Assembly (NCBI GenBank): GCA_023402395.1
Contig: JAEYGI010000022.1
Coordinates: 8,350 to 72,349, forward strand
Direction of reading: 5' to 3'
DNA from: Bacillota bacterium
GTDB lineage: Bacteria > Bacillota > UBA4882 > UBA8346
Length of the DNA stretch: 64,000 nucleotides
The translations under genes and the position numbers were made by a program. The notes below the pieces were generated by a model, which saw only the letters and a list, made by a program, of their open reading frames with translations, did not search any database and was not told where the DNA came from. Each line of letters begins with the position of its first letter. Position 1 is the stretch's first letter. Positions 34,849-44,051 of the stretch are shown in pieces.

Positions 34849-36093
34849 ATGAAAATTCAACGGATGATCTGTGCGCCGGGCCGAACCGGATTCTTTTTCG
34901 ATGATCAAAAGGCCATCAAGGACGGCGCCGCCCAGGATGGATTCACTTATCGAGGCGAACCAAAATTGCCGGGGTTCACTGCGATCCGGCAAGCCGGCGA
35001 AGCCATCTCGGTGATCCTGCTCCTGGAGGACGGCCAGGTCGCCTGGGGGGATTGCGCGGCGGTTCAATATTCGGGCGCCGGAGGCCGCGATCCGCTCTTT
35101 CTGGCCTCGGAGTTCATCCCGGTTTTGAACCGGTTGGTCAAACCGCTTCTGGAAGGGCAGGCGATCGATAGTTTCCGTTCCAGCGCCGAAGCAATTGATC
35201 GCCTGATCGATCTGGAAACCGGCCAAGTTTTGCACACGGCGTTGCGCTACGGAGTGACGCAAGCGCTGCTGGACGCGGCGGCGAAAGCCCGGCACTGTCT
35301 GATGGCCGAACTGTTGGCCGCAGAGTACGGCACGACCGTGGTTGACAAACCGATCCCAATCTTTGCTCAGACCGGCGATGAGCGGTATCTGAACGCCGAT
35401 AAAATGATCCTTAAAGGCGCCGATGTCCTGCCCCACGGCCTGATCAATAATGTTCAGACCAAGCTGGGGTCGGACGGCGGCTTGCTGCTGGAGTATGTTC
35501 AGTGGCTCCGCAAACGAGTCTTTGAGTTGCGAATGCGTAATGATTATCTTCCGGTTTTGCATATTGATGTCTATGGGACCATCGGCTTGGCGTTCGGCCA
35601 TGATGAGGAGCGAATCGTCCGTTACCTTGAGCGGCTGTCCCGGGCAGCGGCGCCGCTGCGATTGCGGATTGAGGGGCCGGTGGACATGGGAGGCAGGGCA
35701 CGTCAGTTGGATGCGCTGCAGCGCTTGACCGAACGGATTGACCGGGACGGCATCGGAGTGGAGATCGTGGCCGACGAATGGTGCAATACGCTGGAGGATA
35801 TCCGTTTGTTCGCCGATGCCCGGGCCGGACATATGATTCAGATCAAAACACCGGACCTGGGCGGGATCAATAATTGCGTGGAAGCCGTCCTCCATTGCCG
35901 GTCACTCAAGGTCGGAGCTTATCTGGGCGGGACTTGCAATGAGACTGACCGTTCGGCTCAGGTATGCGTCCATATCGCCCTGGCCACCGGGCCGGATCAG
36001 ATCCTGGCCAAACCGGGGATGGGAATGGATGAAGGATTTATGGTGGTCTTCAATGAAATGAGCCGGGTGTTGGCTTTACAATCGGTACGATAG
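34849..36093 (+). CDS. mal: Methylaspartate ammonia-lyase
   Basis: 414 residues, enolase superfamily. It deaminates 3-methylaspartate to mesaconate. The C-terminal barrel includes VLHIDVYGTIGLAF, IEGPVDMGGR and MIQIKTPDLGGINNCVEAV, where Lys333 corresponds to the catalytic (S)-specific base lysine of the clostridial enzyme (Lys331). A GGAGGAG site precedes the ATG. It is the second step of the methylaspartate pathway, following the mutase in the same operon. Confidence 0.95.
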   Translation: MKIQRMICAPGRTGFFFDDQKAIKDGAAQDGFTYRGEPKLPGFTAIRQAGEAISVILLLEDGQVAWGDCAAVQYSGAGGRDPLFLASEFIPVLNRLVKPLLEGQAIDSFRSSAEAIDRLIDLETGQVLHTALRYGVTQALLDAAAKARHCLMAELLAAEYGTTVVDKPIPIFAQTGDERYLNADKMILKGADVLPHGLINNVQTKLGSDGGLLLEYVQWLRKRVFELRMRNDYLPVLHIDVYGTIGLAFGHDEERIVRYLERLSRAAAPLRLRIEGPVDMGGRARQLDALQRLTERIDRDGIGVEIVADEWCNTLEDIRLFADARAGHMIQIKTPDLGGINNCVEAVLHCRSLKVGAYLGGTCNETDRSAQVCVHIALATGPDQILAKPGMGMDEGFMVVFNEMSRVLALQSVR

Positions 36094-36105
36094 AGGGGGA
36101 AGAAG

Positions 36106-37461
36106 ATGGAAGAGTTGCGTATTCTGGCGCCCACCGCCATCTTGGGCTATGGTTTTCCGGAGGAGTCATTCCGGGAAGGGATGCGCCGGAAGCCGGACTG
36201 GATCGCGGTCGATGCCGGTTCCACCGATCCGGGGCCTTATTATCTGGGAGCCGGGGTTTCCTTTACCGAGCGCCGCGCGGTGAAACGGGATTTGGCGCTG
36301 ATGCTTGAGGCCGGTTTAACCGAAGGGATTCCGATTGTTATCGGATCGGCCGGCGGCAGTGGCGGTGATCCTCATCTCCGCTGGAACCTGGAGATCATCC
36401 GGGAGATCGCCGCGGAACGGAAATGGCGCTTTAAGGTGGCTACCATTGGCGCGGAGATTCCACTGGAGCAGGTCCGGCGCTGGAACCGGGAGGGACGAAT
36501 CGAGCCTTTGCCGCCAGGGCCGGAACTGACGGAGCAATCCCTGGAAGCCACGGTGCGGGTGGTCGGGCAGATGGGGATGGAGCCGGTGATGAAGGCGCTT
36601 GAAACCGGAGCGGAGATGGTATTGGCGGGCCGCTGCTATGATCCGGCGGTTTTCGCGGCTCCGGCGGTGCGACAGGGCTTTGATCCCGGTCCAGCCATTC
36701 ATCTCGGCAAGATCCTTGAGTGCGCCGCGATTGCCGCTACGCCGGGGAGCGGCAGCGATTGCCTGATGGGCTATCTTCATCCCGGTTATTTCGAGGTGGA
36801 GCCGCTAAGCCCCAAACGGCGCTGCACGGTTTTGTCGGTGGCCGCCCATACGCTGTATGAGAAATCCAATCCGTACCGGTTGCCGGGACCCGGCGGACTG
36901 CTGGATCTCGGCCGGACCACCTTTGATCCTGTCGATGACCGGCGGGTGAAAGTCAGCGGCAGCCGGTTTGAACCGCTCCTCCCTTATCGGATCAAGCTTG
37001 AAGGAGTCAAGCGGGTCGGATACCGGACGGTGGCCATCGCCGGGACCCGCGATCCGGTAATGATTGAAGCCCTCGATGCCATTCTGGCGGGAGTCAAGGA
37101 ACGGGTAAGCGACAATTTCCGGAACGACGGCATCACCTATTATCTTGATTTCAAAATCTATGGGAAAAACGGGGTGATGGGCCGGCTGGAGCCGGAACCC
37201 CGTCCTTCCGGCCATGAATTGGGGATCATCATCGAAGCGGTAGCGACGGAGCAGGAAACGGCCAGCGCCATTTGCGGATTTGCCCGGTCGACGCTACTGC
37301 ATTTCGGCTATGAAGGCCGGGTCTCGACCGCCGGCAATCTGGCCTTTCCGTATAGCCCATCCGATCTAGAGGCCGGGGAAGTTTTTGAATTCAGCGTCTA
37401 TCACCTGGTCGCGGTGGATGACCCTAGTGAGCTATTTCCGGTCTCTGTTGTCGAACTATAG
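36106..37461 (+). CDS. AtuA-like (DUF1446) protein
   Basis: 451 residues. IVIGSAGGSGGDPHLRWNLE near residue 82 and the start LAPTAILGYGFPEESFREGM match the AtuA/DUF1446 family, first named in acyclic terpene utilisation. The biochemical function is not established; members occur next to DUF4387 proteins and in glutamate mutase operons. Here it is 12 bases after mal and 12 before the DUF4387 gene. By context it may act on a later C5 intermediate such as mesaconate or citramalate, but that is inference. Confidence 0.82.
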   Translation: MEELRILAPTAILGYGFPEESFREGMRRKPDWIAVDAGSTDPGPYYLGAGVSFTERRAVKRDLALMLEAGLTEGIPIVIGSAGGSGGDPHLRWNLEIIREIAAERKWRFKVATIGAEIPLEQVRRWNREGRIEPLPPGPELTEQSLEATVRVVGQMGMEPVMKALETGAEMVLAGRCYDPAVFAAPAVRQGFDPGPAIHLGKILECAAIAATPGSGSDCLMGYLHPGYFEVEPLSPKRRCTVLSVAAHTLYEKSNPYRLPGPGGLLDLGRTTFDPVDDRRVKVSGSRFEPLLPYRIKLEGVKRVGYRTVAIAGTRDPVMIEALDAILAGVKERVSDNFRNDGITYYLDFKIYGKNGVMGRLEPEPRPSGHELGIIIEAVATEQETASAICGFARSTLLHFGYEGRVSTAGNLAFPYSPSDLEAGEVFEFSVYHLVAVDDPSELFPVSVVEL

Positions 37462-37473
37462 GAGGAGTGAACG

Positions 37474-37791
37474 ATGGAAGCGAAACTGTTCGATCTGGCG
37501 GAAGTGATCCGTAGCAAAAATTCCGGCCCATATGAATTAACCCTGGATGTCATCCTGAAGGAACGAGAAGTTTACGAAGCGCTCCGTGACAATCAAAGTT
37601 TCACCCGGGAACGGGTGGCCCAATTGTATGGGATCGATCCGGATGATGTTTTGGCCATCATCCCCTTTGATCCGGTCAAGGCCTTCAAGATCAACCTGCG
37701 CCGGCCGCTTGCTTCCGGGGAGCTGGGCGAGACCGATGTTTATGGAGCCCAGCAGCACGCCCCTTTACTGATGATGCGACTTTCTTTGTAG
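37474..37791 (+). CDS. DUF4387 protein
   Basis: 105 residues. LFDLAEVIRSKNSGPYELTL and IPFDPVKAFKINLRRP are the family signatures. DUF4387 is almost always adjacent to, or fused with, AtuA-like proteins, so the two probably form one enzyme. Function unknown. GGAGGAG precedes the ATG. Confidence 0.85.
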   Translation: MEAKLFDLAEVIRSKNSGPYELTLDVILKEREVYEALRDNQSFTRERVAQLYGIDPDDVLAIIPFDPVKAFKINLRRPLASGELGETDVYGAQQHAPLLMMRLSL

Positions 37792-37820
37792 TTCCACGCG
37801 GAGTGGACCGGAGGTAACCA

Positions 37821-38750
37821 ATGGCAATCACCATCGCTCACGAATCCCTCATGTACGCGGTTTATTTCGCGCCGCGCGGCAAAAACCGCCTGCTCAATCT
37901 CGGGCATAACCTCGGCCAGCGCCACTTAAGTCCCTTGGATAAGCTGGTCGGTGTCATCGGCGACTCCGGTGCCGGGAAGTCGTTGTTGATTCGGGGCATG
38001 TTTCCCGGTTTGGAATTGACCAACGACGATTCGGGGATTAACATCCGGCCACTTCCGATTCTGGCTCATTTTGAGGAAGAGCGGTTCGCTTACCATAGCT
38101 ATCACGTGGATATCCGGTTTGAGATGGCTTTCACGCCGATTCATCAGTTGGCGGAGGCGATCCGGGCGGCCATTGCCAAGGGCCGGCGGGTAGTGGTCGA
38201 ACATTTTGACGTGATTTATCCGTTTCTCAAAATGAACGCGGAGATTCTCTTCGGCATCGGCGAAGAGGTGATTGTGACCCGGCCGAACATTTTCGGGCCA
38301 TTGCCCGAGGACATCGCCAAAATCGTCTACAAATCGCTTCGTTACCGGAGAATGGCCCATACCGCCGAAGACTTGACCGGATACGTCCTCCTTCACGAAG
38401 GCTTCTATGAGGGGCCTCTTTCCCATGACGACGTAAAACACGGTTTTGTTTTGGAATTTAGCACCAAGCCGTCTTTTGACCCGCGCGCGGTGGAGCAGAA
38501 GGTCCGGGAATATATTGACCGGGGCGTGGCGATTCAGTACGGCGACGACGAACATATTTATATTGGCACGGAACGGATCGGCTGTACCGGGCCGCGGATT
38601 CATCTGCGGAACAGTTCCGAGGTGGAGAATTTTCAGTTGATTAAAGAGTTTAAATATGATTCCATCTCCGGGATGTATCTGCTGGTCGGCCTGGTCGGTG
38701 CCGATCATCCCCTCGATCTTAACGACCTGAACGATTTGACAATTTGGTAG
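37821..38750 (+). CDS. P-loop ATPase of glutamate mutase operons
   Basis: 309 residues. KLVGVIGDSGAGKSLLIRGM contains a Walker A motif (GDSGAGKS) at about residue 47. The C-terminal part (GTERIGCTGPRIHLRNSSEV) is reminiscent of the second additional domain of alanyl-tRNA synthetases, the name some database entries carry. It lies between DUF4387 and MutL-like genes. A role in assembly or reactivation of the B12 enzyme, or as a regulator, is possible but undemonstrated. Confidence 0.7.
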   Translation: MAITIAHESLMYAVYFAPRGKNRLLNLGHNLGQRHLSPLDKLVGVIGDSGAGKSLLIRGMFPGLELTNDDSGINIRPLPILAHFEEERFAYHSYHVDIRFEMAFTPIHQLAEAIRAAIAKGRRVVVEHFDVIYPFLKMNAEILFGIGEEVIVTRPNIFGPLPEDIAKIVYKSLRYRRMAHTAEDLTGYVLLHEGFYEGPLSHDDVKHGFVLEFSTKPSFDPRAVEQKVREYIDRGVAIQYGDDEHIYIGTERIGCTGPRIHLRNSSEVENFQLIKEFKYDSISGMYLLVGLVGADHPLDLNDLNDLTIW

Positions 38751-38759
38751 GCGAATGCG

Positions 38760-40142
38760 ATGCGACCCTATTTGCTGATCGATTTTGGCAGCACGTATAC
38801 TAAGCTGACTGCGGTGGACCTCGATGAGCCCCGGGTACTGGGGACCTCCGCCGCGATTACCACGATCCGTGACGGCTTGATTCATGGCTACCGGTGCGCG
38901 CTGGAGCGGCTGAATGCCGAGACCGGGCCGATCCGTTTCCAGCGCCAATTGGCGTGCAGCAGCGCGGCCGGCGGACTGAAAATTGTGGCAATCGGGCTGG
39001 TCCCGGAGCTGACGGTAGAGGCGGCCAAGCGGGCGGCGCTTGGCGCCGGGGGGCGGGTGATTGGAGTTTTCAGCCACCAATTATCCGGAGAGGACTTGGT
39101 GAATCTGGAGGCAATGCGGCCTGACTTGATTTTGCTGGCCGGCGGCACCGATGGCGGAGAGCGCCAGACCATTCTCCATAACGGCCGGATGCTGGCGGAG
39201 AGCAAGGTGGCGGTCCCGATTGTCGTTGCCGGTAACCGGGCCGCCGCGCCCGAGGTGGAAGCAGCTTTGATTGAAGCCGGCAAGACGATCTACCGGGTGG
39301 CCAATGTTCTTCCGGAATTGGGCAGGCTCAATGTGGAGCCGGTGCAGCAGACCATCAGGGAAATCTTTTTAAAACATATCGTGCAGGCCAAGGGTCTGGA
39401 CCAAGTGGAGCGCTTTATCGACGGGATCGCCATGCCAACTCCGGCGGCAGCGTTGGAGTCGGCCAGACTGCTGGCGGATGGGGATGGTACCCATCCCGGG
39501 CTGGGCGAGTTGATGGTCATCGATATTGGGGGAGCGACGACCGATGTTCATACGGTGGCGTCCGGGCTGCCGGCTCGGGCTCAGGTGAGCCTGCGGGGTC
39601 TCCCGGAACCCCGAATCAAACGGACCGTCGAGGGCGATCTGGGGATGCGGTATAGCGCTCCGGCGCTTCTGGAGTTTTTTTCGGCGCAACGCGTGGCCAG
39701 TCTTACCGGATTGAATGAAGCACAGGTCCGGGAGGGAATATCGCGCCGGGAATCCAATCCGGAGTACCTTCCCGAAAACGAGCCGGACCGGCACCTGGAA
39801 CAAGGCTTGGGATATCTCGCCGTCAAAGGGGCGGTGGAGCGCCACGCCGGACGGACCGAGCCATATTATACTCCGATGGGCCAGACATATATCCAAACCG
39901 GGAAAGATTTGACCGGTCTCCGGACAGTGATCGGCACCGGCGGAATCCTGGCCCATTCCAGCCAAGCCAAAACGATCATGCGAGGTGCCCTTTTTGATCC
40001 CGCGTACCCGGAGATCCTGACCCCGGTGCAACCAAAGCTGCTGGTTGATCGCGGTTATCTCCTTCCGACACTGGGATTGATCGCGCGTGAGTTTCCAACG
40101 GAGGCATTCGCTCTGCTGGCCCCTAAATTAGAAGAAGCGTGA
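38760..40142 (+). CDS. mutL: MutL-like ATPase of the glutamate mutase system
   Basis: 460 residues, ASKHA/actin-like fold. LLIDFGSTYTKLTAVDLDEP is the phosphate-1 loop, VIDIGGATTDVHTV the phosphate-2 loop and VIGTGGILAHSSQA the adenosine motif. It is the family encoded between mutase subunit genes in Clostridium and thought to reactivate the mutase by exchanging damaged cobalamin. It is unrelated to DNA repair MutL. Ten bases after the P-loop gene, last of the operon. Confidence 0.9.
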   Translation: MRPYLLIDFGSTYTKLTAVDLDEPRVLGTSAAITTIRDGLIHGYRCALERLNAETGPIRFQRQLACSSAAGGLKIVAIGLVPELTVEAAKRAALGAGGRVIGVFSHQLSGEDLVNLEAMRPDLILLAGGTDGGERQTILHNGRMLAESKVAVPIVVAGNRAAAPEVEAALIEAGKTIYRVANVLPELGRLNVEPVQQTIREIFLKHIVQAKGLDQVERFIDGIAMPTPAAALESARLLADGDGTHPGLGELMVIDIGGATTDVHTVASGLPARAQVSLRGLPEPRIKRTVEGDLGMRYSAPALLEFFSAQRVASLTGLNEAQVREGISRRESNPEYLPENEPDRHLEQGLGYLAVKGAVERHAGRTEPYYTPMGQTYIQTGKDLTGLRTVIGTGGILAHSSQAKTIMRGALFDPAYPEILTPVQPKLLVDRGYLLPTLGLIAREFPTEAFALLAPKLEEA

Positions 40143-40165
40143 TTTTTCAACGCGGGTCTGGAAAT

Positions 40166-40212
40166 AAAAAATCGTGATTATAGGGCTGAAAGCCAAGTAA
40201 TCACGATTTTTT
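40166..40212 (+). terminator. Bidirectional terminator between glutamate mutase operon and ABC transporter
   Basis: A perfect 15-bp stem (40166-40180 with 40198-40212) begins AAAAAATCGTG and ends in TTTTTT. An inner GGCT/AGCC helix caps it. It serves both convergent operons. Confidence 0.92.
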
Positions 40213-40238
40213 GACGATAGCGGATACCGCGCCGACTC

Positions 40239-40883
40239 CTAACGGTGAATCATCCGTTGTTGCTGTTTTCGGGCCAGCACGGACAAGGCATAGTTCAGAA
40301 TGAAATAAGTGAGCGCCAGCATGCAAAAAATCGTAAACACCTGGTACTTCGAGCCGTACCGGCCCATCAGAATCATTCCCCTGCCGGTAAGCTCCTCAAT
40401 CCCCACGGCCCAGACAAACGAGGTATCCTTGATCACCGTTATAAACTGCGAGACCAACGGGGGAATCATATTGCGAAACGCCTGGGGCAGGATAATATGA
40501 ATCAGGGTTTGCGGATAGCTGAACCCCTGCGAACGCGCGGCTTCCCATTGGCCTTTACCGATCGAGTTGAGTCCGCCGCGGATAATCTCGGCAATGGCGG
40601 CGGTGGTAAAGATGGTAATGGCGGTGATGCCGGACTGGATCGGCTTGAGCGGGGTCAGGAAACGCACCCCGAGAATAAAGAGCAGATTGGGAATGTTGCG
40701 GATGGTTTCCACATAGATCCCGGCCAGATGGCCGATGATTTTATGTTTAGAATGGCGCGCAATCCCCAAAACCGTGCCAAAAACGAAACTCAACAAAATA
40801 CTGGTCGAGGAAATGAGAATCGTTACCCACAGGCCTTGACCGAGGAAGGTTAAGTTTTCGATCCTAAATAACTCTTGAATCAT
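40239..40883 (-). CDS. Polar amino-acid ABC transporter permease
   Basis: 214 residues, four to five membrane segments. The EAA-like loop is GQWEAARSQGFSYPQTLIHIILPQAFRNMIPP, as in GlnP/GltK permeases. Its start overlaps the preceding permease gene by 4 bases. With its partner it forms the channel of an amino-acid importer. Confidence 0.92.
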   Translation of the reverse strand: MIQELFRIENLTFLGQGLWVTILISSTSILLSFVFGTVLGIARHSKHKIIGHLAGIYVETIRNIPNLLFILGVRFLTPLKPIQSGITAITIFTTAAIAEIIRGGLNSIGKGQWEAARSQGFSYPQTLIHIILPQAFRNMIPPLVSQFITVIKDTSFVWAVGIEELTGRGMILMGRYGSKYQVFTIFCMLALTYFILNYALSVLARKQQQRMIHR

Positions 40884-41551
40884 GCCGATACCTCCGCCTT
40901 ACGCTCCAAATGCCGAGCTAGAGTCGCCAGAGGCAGGCAGAGCGAGAGATAAAGCAGTCCGGTGATCACATAGGCCGGTCCGTAATAGAGATTATTGCCG
41001 GACCAGGAATCGGCCCGGTACATCAGATCGCCGCCGGCGACCATCGCCAGCACCGAGGTGTTGCGGATGAGATACACCGCTTGATTGGTCAGAGGCGGCA
41101 GAACCACCTTCTTGGCCTGCGGCAGAATAATATGGCGCATGGCCTCCCAATACATGAATCCCTGGGAATAAGCGGCTTCCTTTTGCCCTTTGGGTATGGC
41201 GAGAATTCCGGCGCGAATCACCTCGGCGATGTACGCGCCGTGGTAAGCTCCGACTCCGATAACTCCTACCGTAAGGACGGGAAGGGTGATGCCCATATAA
41301 GGCAGTCCGTTATACAGAAAAAACACCTGGATCACCAGCGGGGTATTCTGAATAAACTCGACATAGCACCGGGCGATGATGCGTGGAATCTTCATGTGGG
41401 AGGTGCTCAAGGCGCCAAAGAAAATTCCGAGAAGGAGGGCCAGCGCTAGCGCTAGTATTGAAACTAGCGCAGTAACGCCGAACCCCTCCGCGAAAACATG
41501 CCATTCCTTAAACGCGGCTTCCCATTTAAACCAGGCGAACGGACTGACCAT
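40880..41551 (-). CDS. Polar amino-acid ABC transporter permease
   Basis: 223 residues. The EAA loop is GQKEAAYSQGFMYWEAMRHIILP. TPLVIQVFFLYNGLPYMGI is the typical His/Glu/Gln permease segment. It directly abuts the binding-protein gene and overlaps the second permease, forming an ATPase-binding protein-permease-permease operon read leftward. Confidence 0.92.
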   Translation of the reverse strand: MVSPFAWFKWEAAFKEWHVFAEGFGVTALVSILALALALLLGIFFGALSTSHMKIPRIIARCYVEFIQNTPLVIQVFFLYNGLPYMGITLPVLTVGVIGVGAYHGAYIAEVIRAGILAIPKGQKEAAYSQGFMYWEAMRHIILPQAKKVVLPPLTNQAVYLIRNTSVLAMVAGGDLMYRADSWSGNNLYYGPAYVITGLLYLSLCLPLATLARHLERKAEVSA

Positions 41552-42337
41552 TTATTTTAACTTCCATTTTGTAATTAATTTGTCAAGTTGACCTGCTTTC
41601 AAGCTGGTGATGGTCTCATTGACCACCGCCGCCAAGCCGTCGTTGCCCTTTTTGGAGGCAACGCCATAATTTTGCGGGCTGAAGCGATCCGGCAGGATAA
41701 TAGTAGTTTTATCCATGTAGCCTCCCAGGATCGAGGTGTCCACCGAGAAGCAATCCACCCGGCCGGAGTCCAGCGCGGCTTTGATCTCAGGATAAGTGGA
41801 GAACTCCAGAAAATCAACCTTGATGCCCAGTTTATCGGCTTCATCCTGAATCGCTTTCCGGCTGGTCGCGCTTTGCGCCACGCCGATCTTCTTGCCGTTC
41901 AGATCTTTGAGGCTCTTGGCCTTGGAAGCTTTTTTGACCATCAATCCAACGCCGTCGGTGAAGTAGGGATCCGAGAAGTTGTAGCTCAGTTTGCGTTCCT
42001 CGGTAATGGTGAAGGTGGCGATGACCAGATCCACTTCGCCGTTGTCCAGCAGTGGACCACGGGTTTTGGCGGTCACGCCTTGCAGGTCGATCTTCTTCTC
42101 GTCGCCCAGGATTTTTTTGGCGATGGCGCGGGCGATGTCGATCTCGAAGCCGTCAATTTTACCGCTTTTGGGATCCCGGTATCCGAAGTTCGGCACGTCG
42201 ACTTTGACTCCGATTTTCAGGACGCCTCGATCCTTAATCGCCTTGATATCCGGCGAATCTTGGGACGCCGCGCCGCAGGGGACCAGCAAACCGACGGAAA
42301 TAACCAGTGAAACAAGGACCAGCCATAATTTTTTCAT
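41552..42337 (-). CDS. Amino-acid ABC transporter substrate-binding protein
   Basis: 261 residues. Signal peptide MKKLWLVLVSLVISVGLLV. The mature part is the SBP_bac_3 fold: GVLKIGVKVDVPNFGYRDP, GFEIDIARAIAKKILG, FTITEERKLSYNFSDPYFTD, GKKIGVAQSATSRKAIQ. Closest in pattern to glutamate/aspartate/glutamine binders. Given the convergent glutamate fermentation operon, glutamate is the likely cargo; this is inference. A Cys lies at the end of the hydrophobic stretch (LVPCG) but is not a standard lipobox. Confidence 0.9.
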   Translation of the reverse strand: MKKLWLVLVSLVISVGLLVPCGAASQDSPDIKAIKDRGVLKIGVKVDVPNFGYRDPKSGKIDGFEIDIARAIAKKILGDEKKIDLQGVTAKTRGPLLDNGEVDLVIATFTITEERKLSYNFSDPYFTDGVGLMVKKASKAKSLKDLNGKKIGVAQSATSRKAIQDEADKLGIKVDFLEFSTYPEIKAALDSGRVDCFSVDTSILGGYMDKTTIILPDRFSPQNYGVASKKGNDGLAAVVNETITSLKAGQLDKLITKWKLK

Positions 42338-42521
42338 TGTTTTTCCTCCTATTTTTTATTTTTAAAAGTCAGGTGATAAAGTCTTATGATTGCTGCCGAA
42401 TTATGGAATAATGTCTAGCCAACTTTATCACTTGCTTTTCCGAACTTTAATGTACACTCAAGTCTTCCAGCCGGATCGATCACAACGCTTTTAAAGAATT
42501 TTAGAATCGAGTGCTCCAAAC
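42338..42521 (-). other. Gap within the transporter operon with a hairpin and dispersed repeat
   Basis: GTGATAAAGT at 42373-42382 is complementary to ACTTTATCAC at 42422-42431. The right arm belongs to the dispersed TATCACTTGCTTTTC element. The hairpin could lower or separate expression of the binding protein relative to the upstream ATPase gene. Confidence 0.55.
42373..42450 (+). repeat. Dispersed hairpin element, copy 1
   Basis: It contains TATCACTTGCTTTTC at 42426-42440, followed by a CTTT-rich stretch. The ~75-base hairpin resembles copy 3 near 60202-60280 across its loop as well. Copy 2 (50778-50809) is shorter and inverted. Confidence 0.65.
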
Positions 42522-43247
42522 CTACCGCAGGATCCGGCTTAAAAATAATTTGGTCCGGTCATGGCTCGGGTTATTGAAGAAATGTTGAGGAGGGCCTGCC
42601 TCGAGAATAACCCCTTCGTCCATGAAAATCACCCGGTCGGCGACTTCCTTGGCGAATCCCATTTCGTGAGTGACCACGATCATGGTGATCCCTTCATGGG
42701 CCAAGTCGATCATCACGTCCAGCACCTCTTGGATCATCTCCGGATCGAGAGCCGATGTCGGTTCGTCAAAGAGCATAATCTTCGGATGCATGTTCAGAGC
42801 CCGGGCGATGGCGACCCGCTGTTGCTGACCGCCGGAAAGCTGCGAAGGATAGGAGTGGGCTTTTTCTTTGAGCCCTACCCGCTCCAGATAGGCAAAACCG
42901 GTTTGTTCGGCTTGCTCCTGCGGAATTTTTTGAATCAGGATCGGAGCTAGGGTGACATTTTCCAATACCGTTTTGTGAGGATATAAATTGAATTGTTGGA
43001 AAACCATGCCCACCGATTGACGCACTTTATGTACCTCGGCTTTGCGAGCGGTGATTTCCACCCCGTCGATGACGACCCGGCCGTGATTGGGTTTTTCCAG
43101 TAAGTTGACACAGCGGATCAAGGTGCTTTTGCCGGAGCCGCTGGGGCCGATGACGACCAATTTTTCCCCGGTCGTCACCCGCAGGTTAATATCCTTGAGA
43201 ACGTGGAGATGGCCAAAGTACTTGTGAACTCCCGTTAATTCGATCAT
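42522..43247 (-). CDS. Amino-acid ABC transporter ATP-binding protein
   Basis: 241 residues. Walker A GPSGSGKST, Q-loop VFQQFNLYPH, signature LSGGQQQR, Walker B IMLFDEPTSALDPE, His switch VVTHEMGFA. GlnQ/PotA-like PAAT family; it energises the importer encoded downstream (leftward). Confidence 0.95.
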   Translation of the reverse strand: MIELTGVHKYFGHLHVLKDINLRVTTGEKLVVIGPSGSGKSTLIRCVNLLEKPNHGRVVIDGVEITARKAEVHKVRQSVGMVFQQFNLYPHKTVLENVTLAPILIQKIPQEQAEQTGFAYLERVGLKEKAHSYPSQLSGGQQQRVAIARALNMHPKIMLFDEPTSALDPEMIQEVLDVMIDLAHEGITMIVVTHEMGFAKEVADRVIFMDEGVILEAGPPQHFFNNPSHDRTKLFLSRILR

Positions 43248-43502
43248 TTTGTTTCACCTCCGTCCCAAGTTATGATGATTAACCCCATATATCCAGTGAA
43301 TGATTGGATAGTGGACATAAACTTCAGACCCCATTTTGTAAATAAATCTAACATATAAGTTACGTCAAAAAAAGACGTTTTCCTGCTCCCGCGGATTAAT
43401 TTTTTGATAAAGCCGTTTTAATATGACGATGAAGTTAGTGGCAAGCCACTCTATTGCCGCCACCATAGCCAGAACATTTTTGATTGCCGCGTTTTTCCCG
43501 GC
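43248..43502. other. Intergenic region between transporter and phosphodiesterase genes
   Basis: AT-rich. It should contain the leftward promoter of the ABC operon. I see no gene and no clear structured element. Confidence 0.4.
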
Positions 43503-44051
43503 TTAAAAGTCCAAGGATGCCATTTCCTTGCCATCCGGCAGCTCGATGATGCGGATCCGCCGTCCTTCAATCACCGCTACGGTCGGTGTCTTCGTCTCGT
43601 TTTTGGGAAGGGACGGACTGCCGGGGTTTAAGGTGATGATCCCCCCGGACCGCTGGATCCCGGCCAGATGAGTGTGGCCGGAGATAAAGAGCTGATAGTG
43701 GCGGGTCACTCGGGCCGGCAGGGCCGCCGGATCGAGCAGATGGCCGTGATGAGCCAGGATCCGGTAATCCGGCAGGATGACGTGAGCATAAGGCGACTCC
43801 TGAGGATAGTCCAGCAGCATCTGGTCGATTTCGGCGTCACAATTGCCCCGGACGAAGATCAGGGGCCGGGCAAGCGAATTCAATTCCGCGGCCAGTTCGG
43901 AAGGGCTGTAGCCGTCGGGCAGCGGATTGCGGGGCCCATGATATAAAACATCGCCGCAATGGATAATCAAGTCGGAGTCGCTAAGGAGCGCGTAAGCTTT
44001 CCGCCATGCGGTCAAGGAGCCGTGAGTGTCGCTGATGACTCCGATTTTCAT
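43503..44051 (-). CDS. YfcE/MJ0936-family metallophosphodiesterase
   Basis: 182 residues. Metal-binding motifs are in order: MKIGVISDTHGS (D-x-H), LIIHCGDVLYHGPR (GD), VRGNCDAEI (GNCD), LAHHGH and ISGHTHLAG (GHTH). It is the YfcE type of phosphodiesterase, active on artificial phosphodiesters; physiological substrate unknown. AGGAATG lies just before the start. Confidence 0.9.
   Translation of the reverse strand: MKIGVISDTHGSLTAWRKAYALLSDSDLIIHCGDVLYHGPRNPLPDGYSPSELAAELNSLARPLIFVRGNCDAEIDQMLLDYPQESPYAHVILPDYRILAHHGHLLDPAALPARVTRHYQLFISGHTHLAGIQRSGGIITLNPGSPSLPKNETKTPTVAVIEGRRIRIIELPDGKEMASLDF

Noticed and set aside
34753..35895. 380-residue minus-strand open frame opposite methylaspartate ammonia-lyase
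   Set aside because: It mirrors the codons of a well-identified gene, lacks a ribosome site and matches no family I know.
37926..39080. 384-residue minus-strand open frame opposite the P-loop ATPase and MutL genes
   Set aside because: It spans two real plus-strand genes and the gap between them; a shadow of GC-rich codons.
42300..42337. Standard lipobox on the amino-acid binding protein
   Set aside because: LVPC has Pro before Cys, which does not fit the consensus; ordinary signal peptidase cleavage is equally likely.
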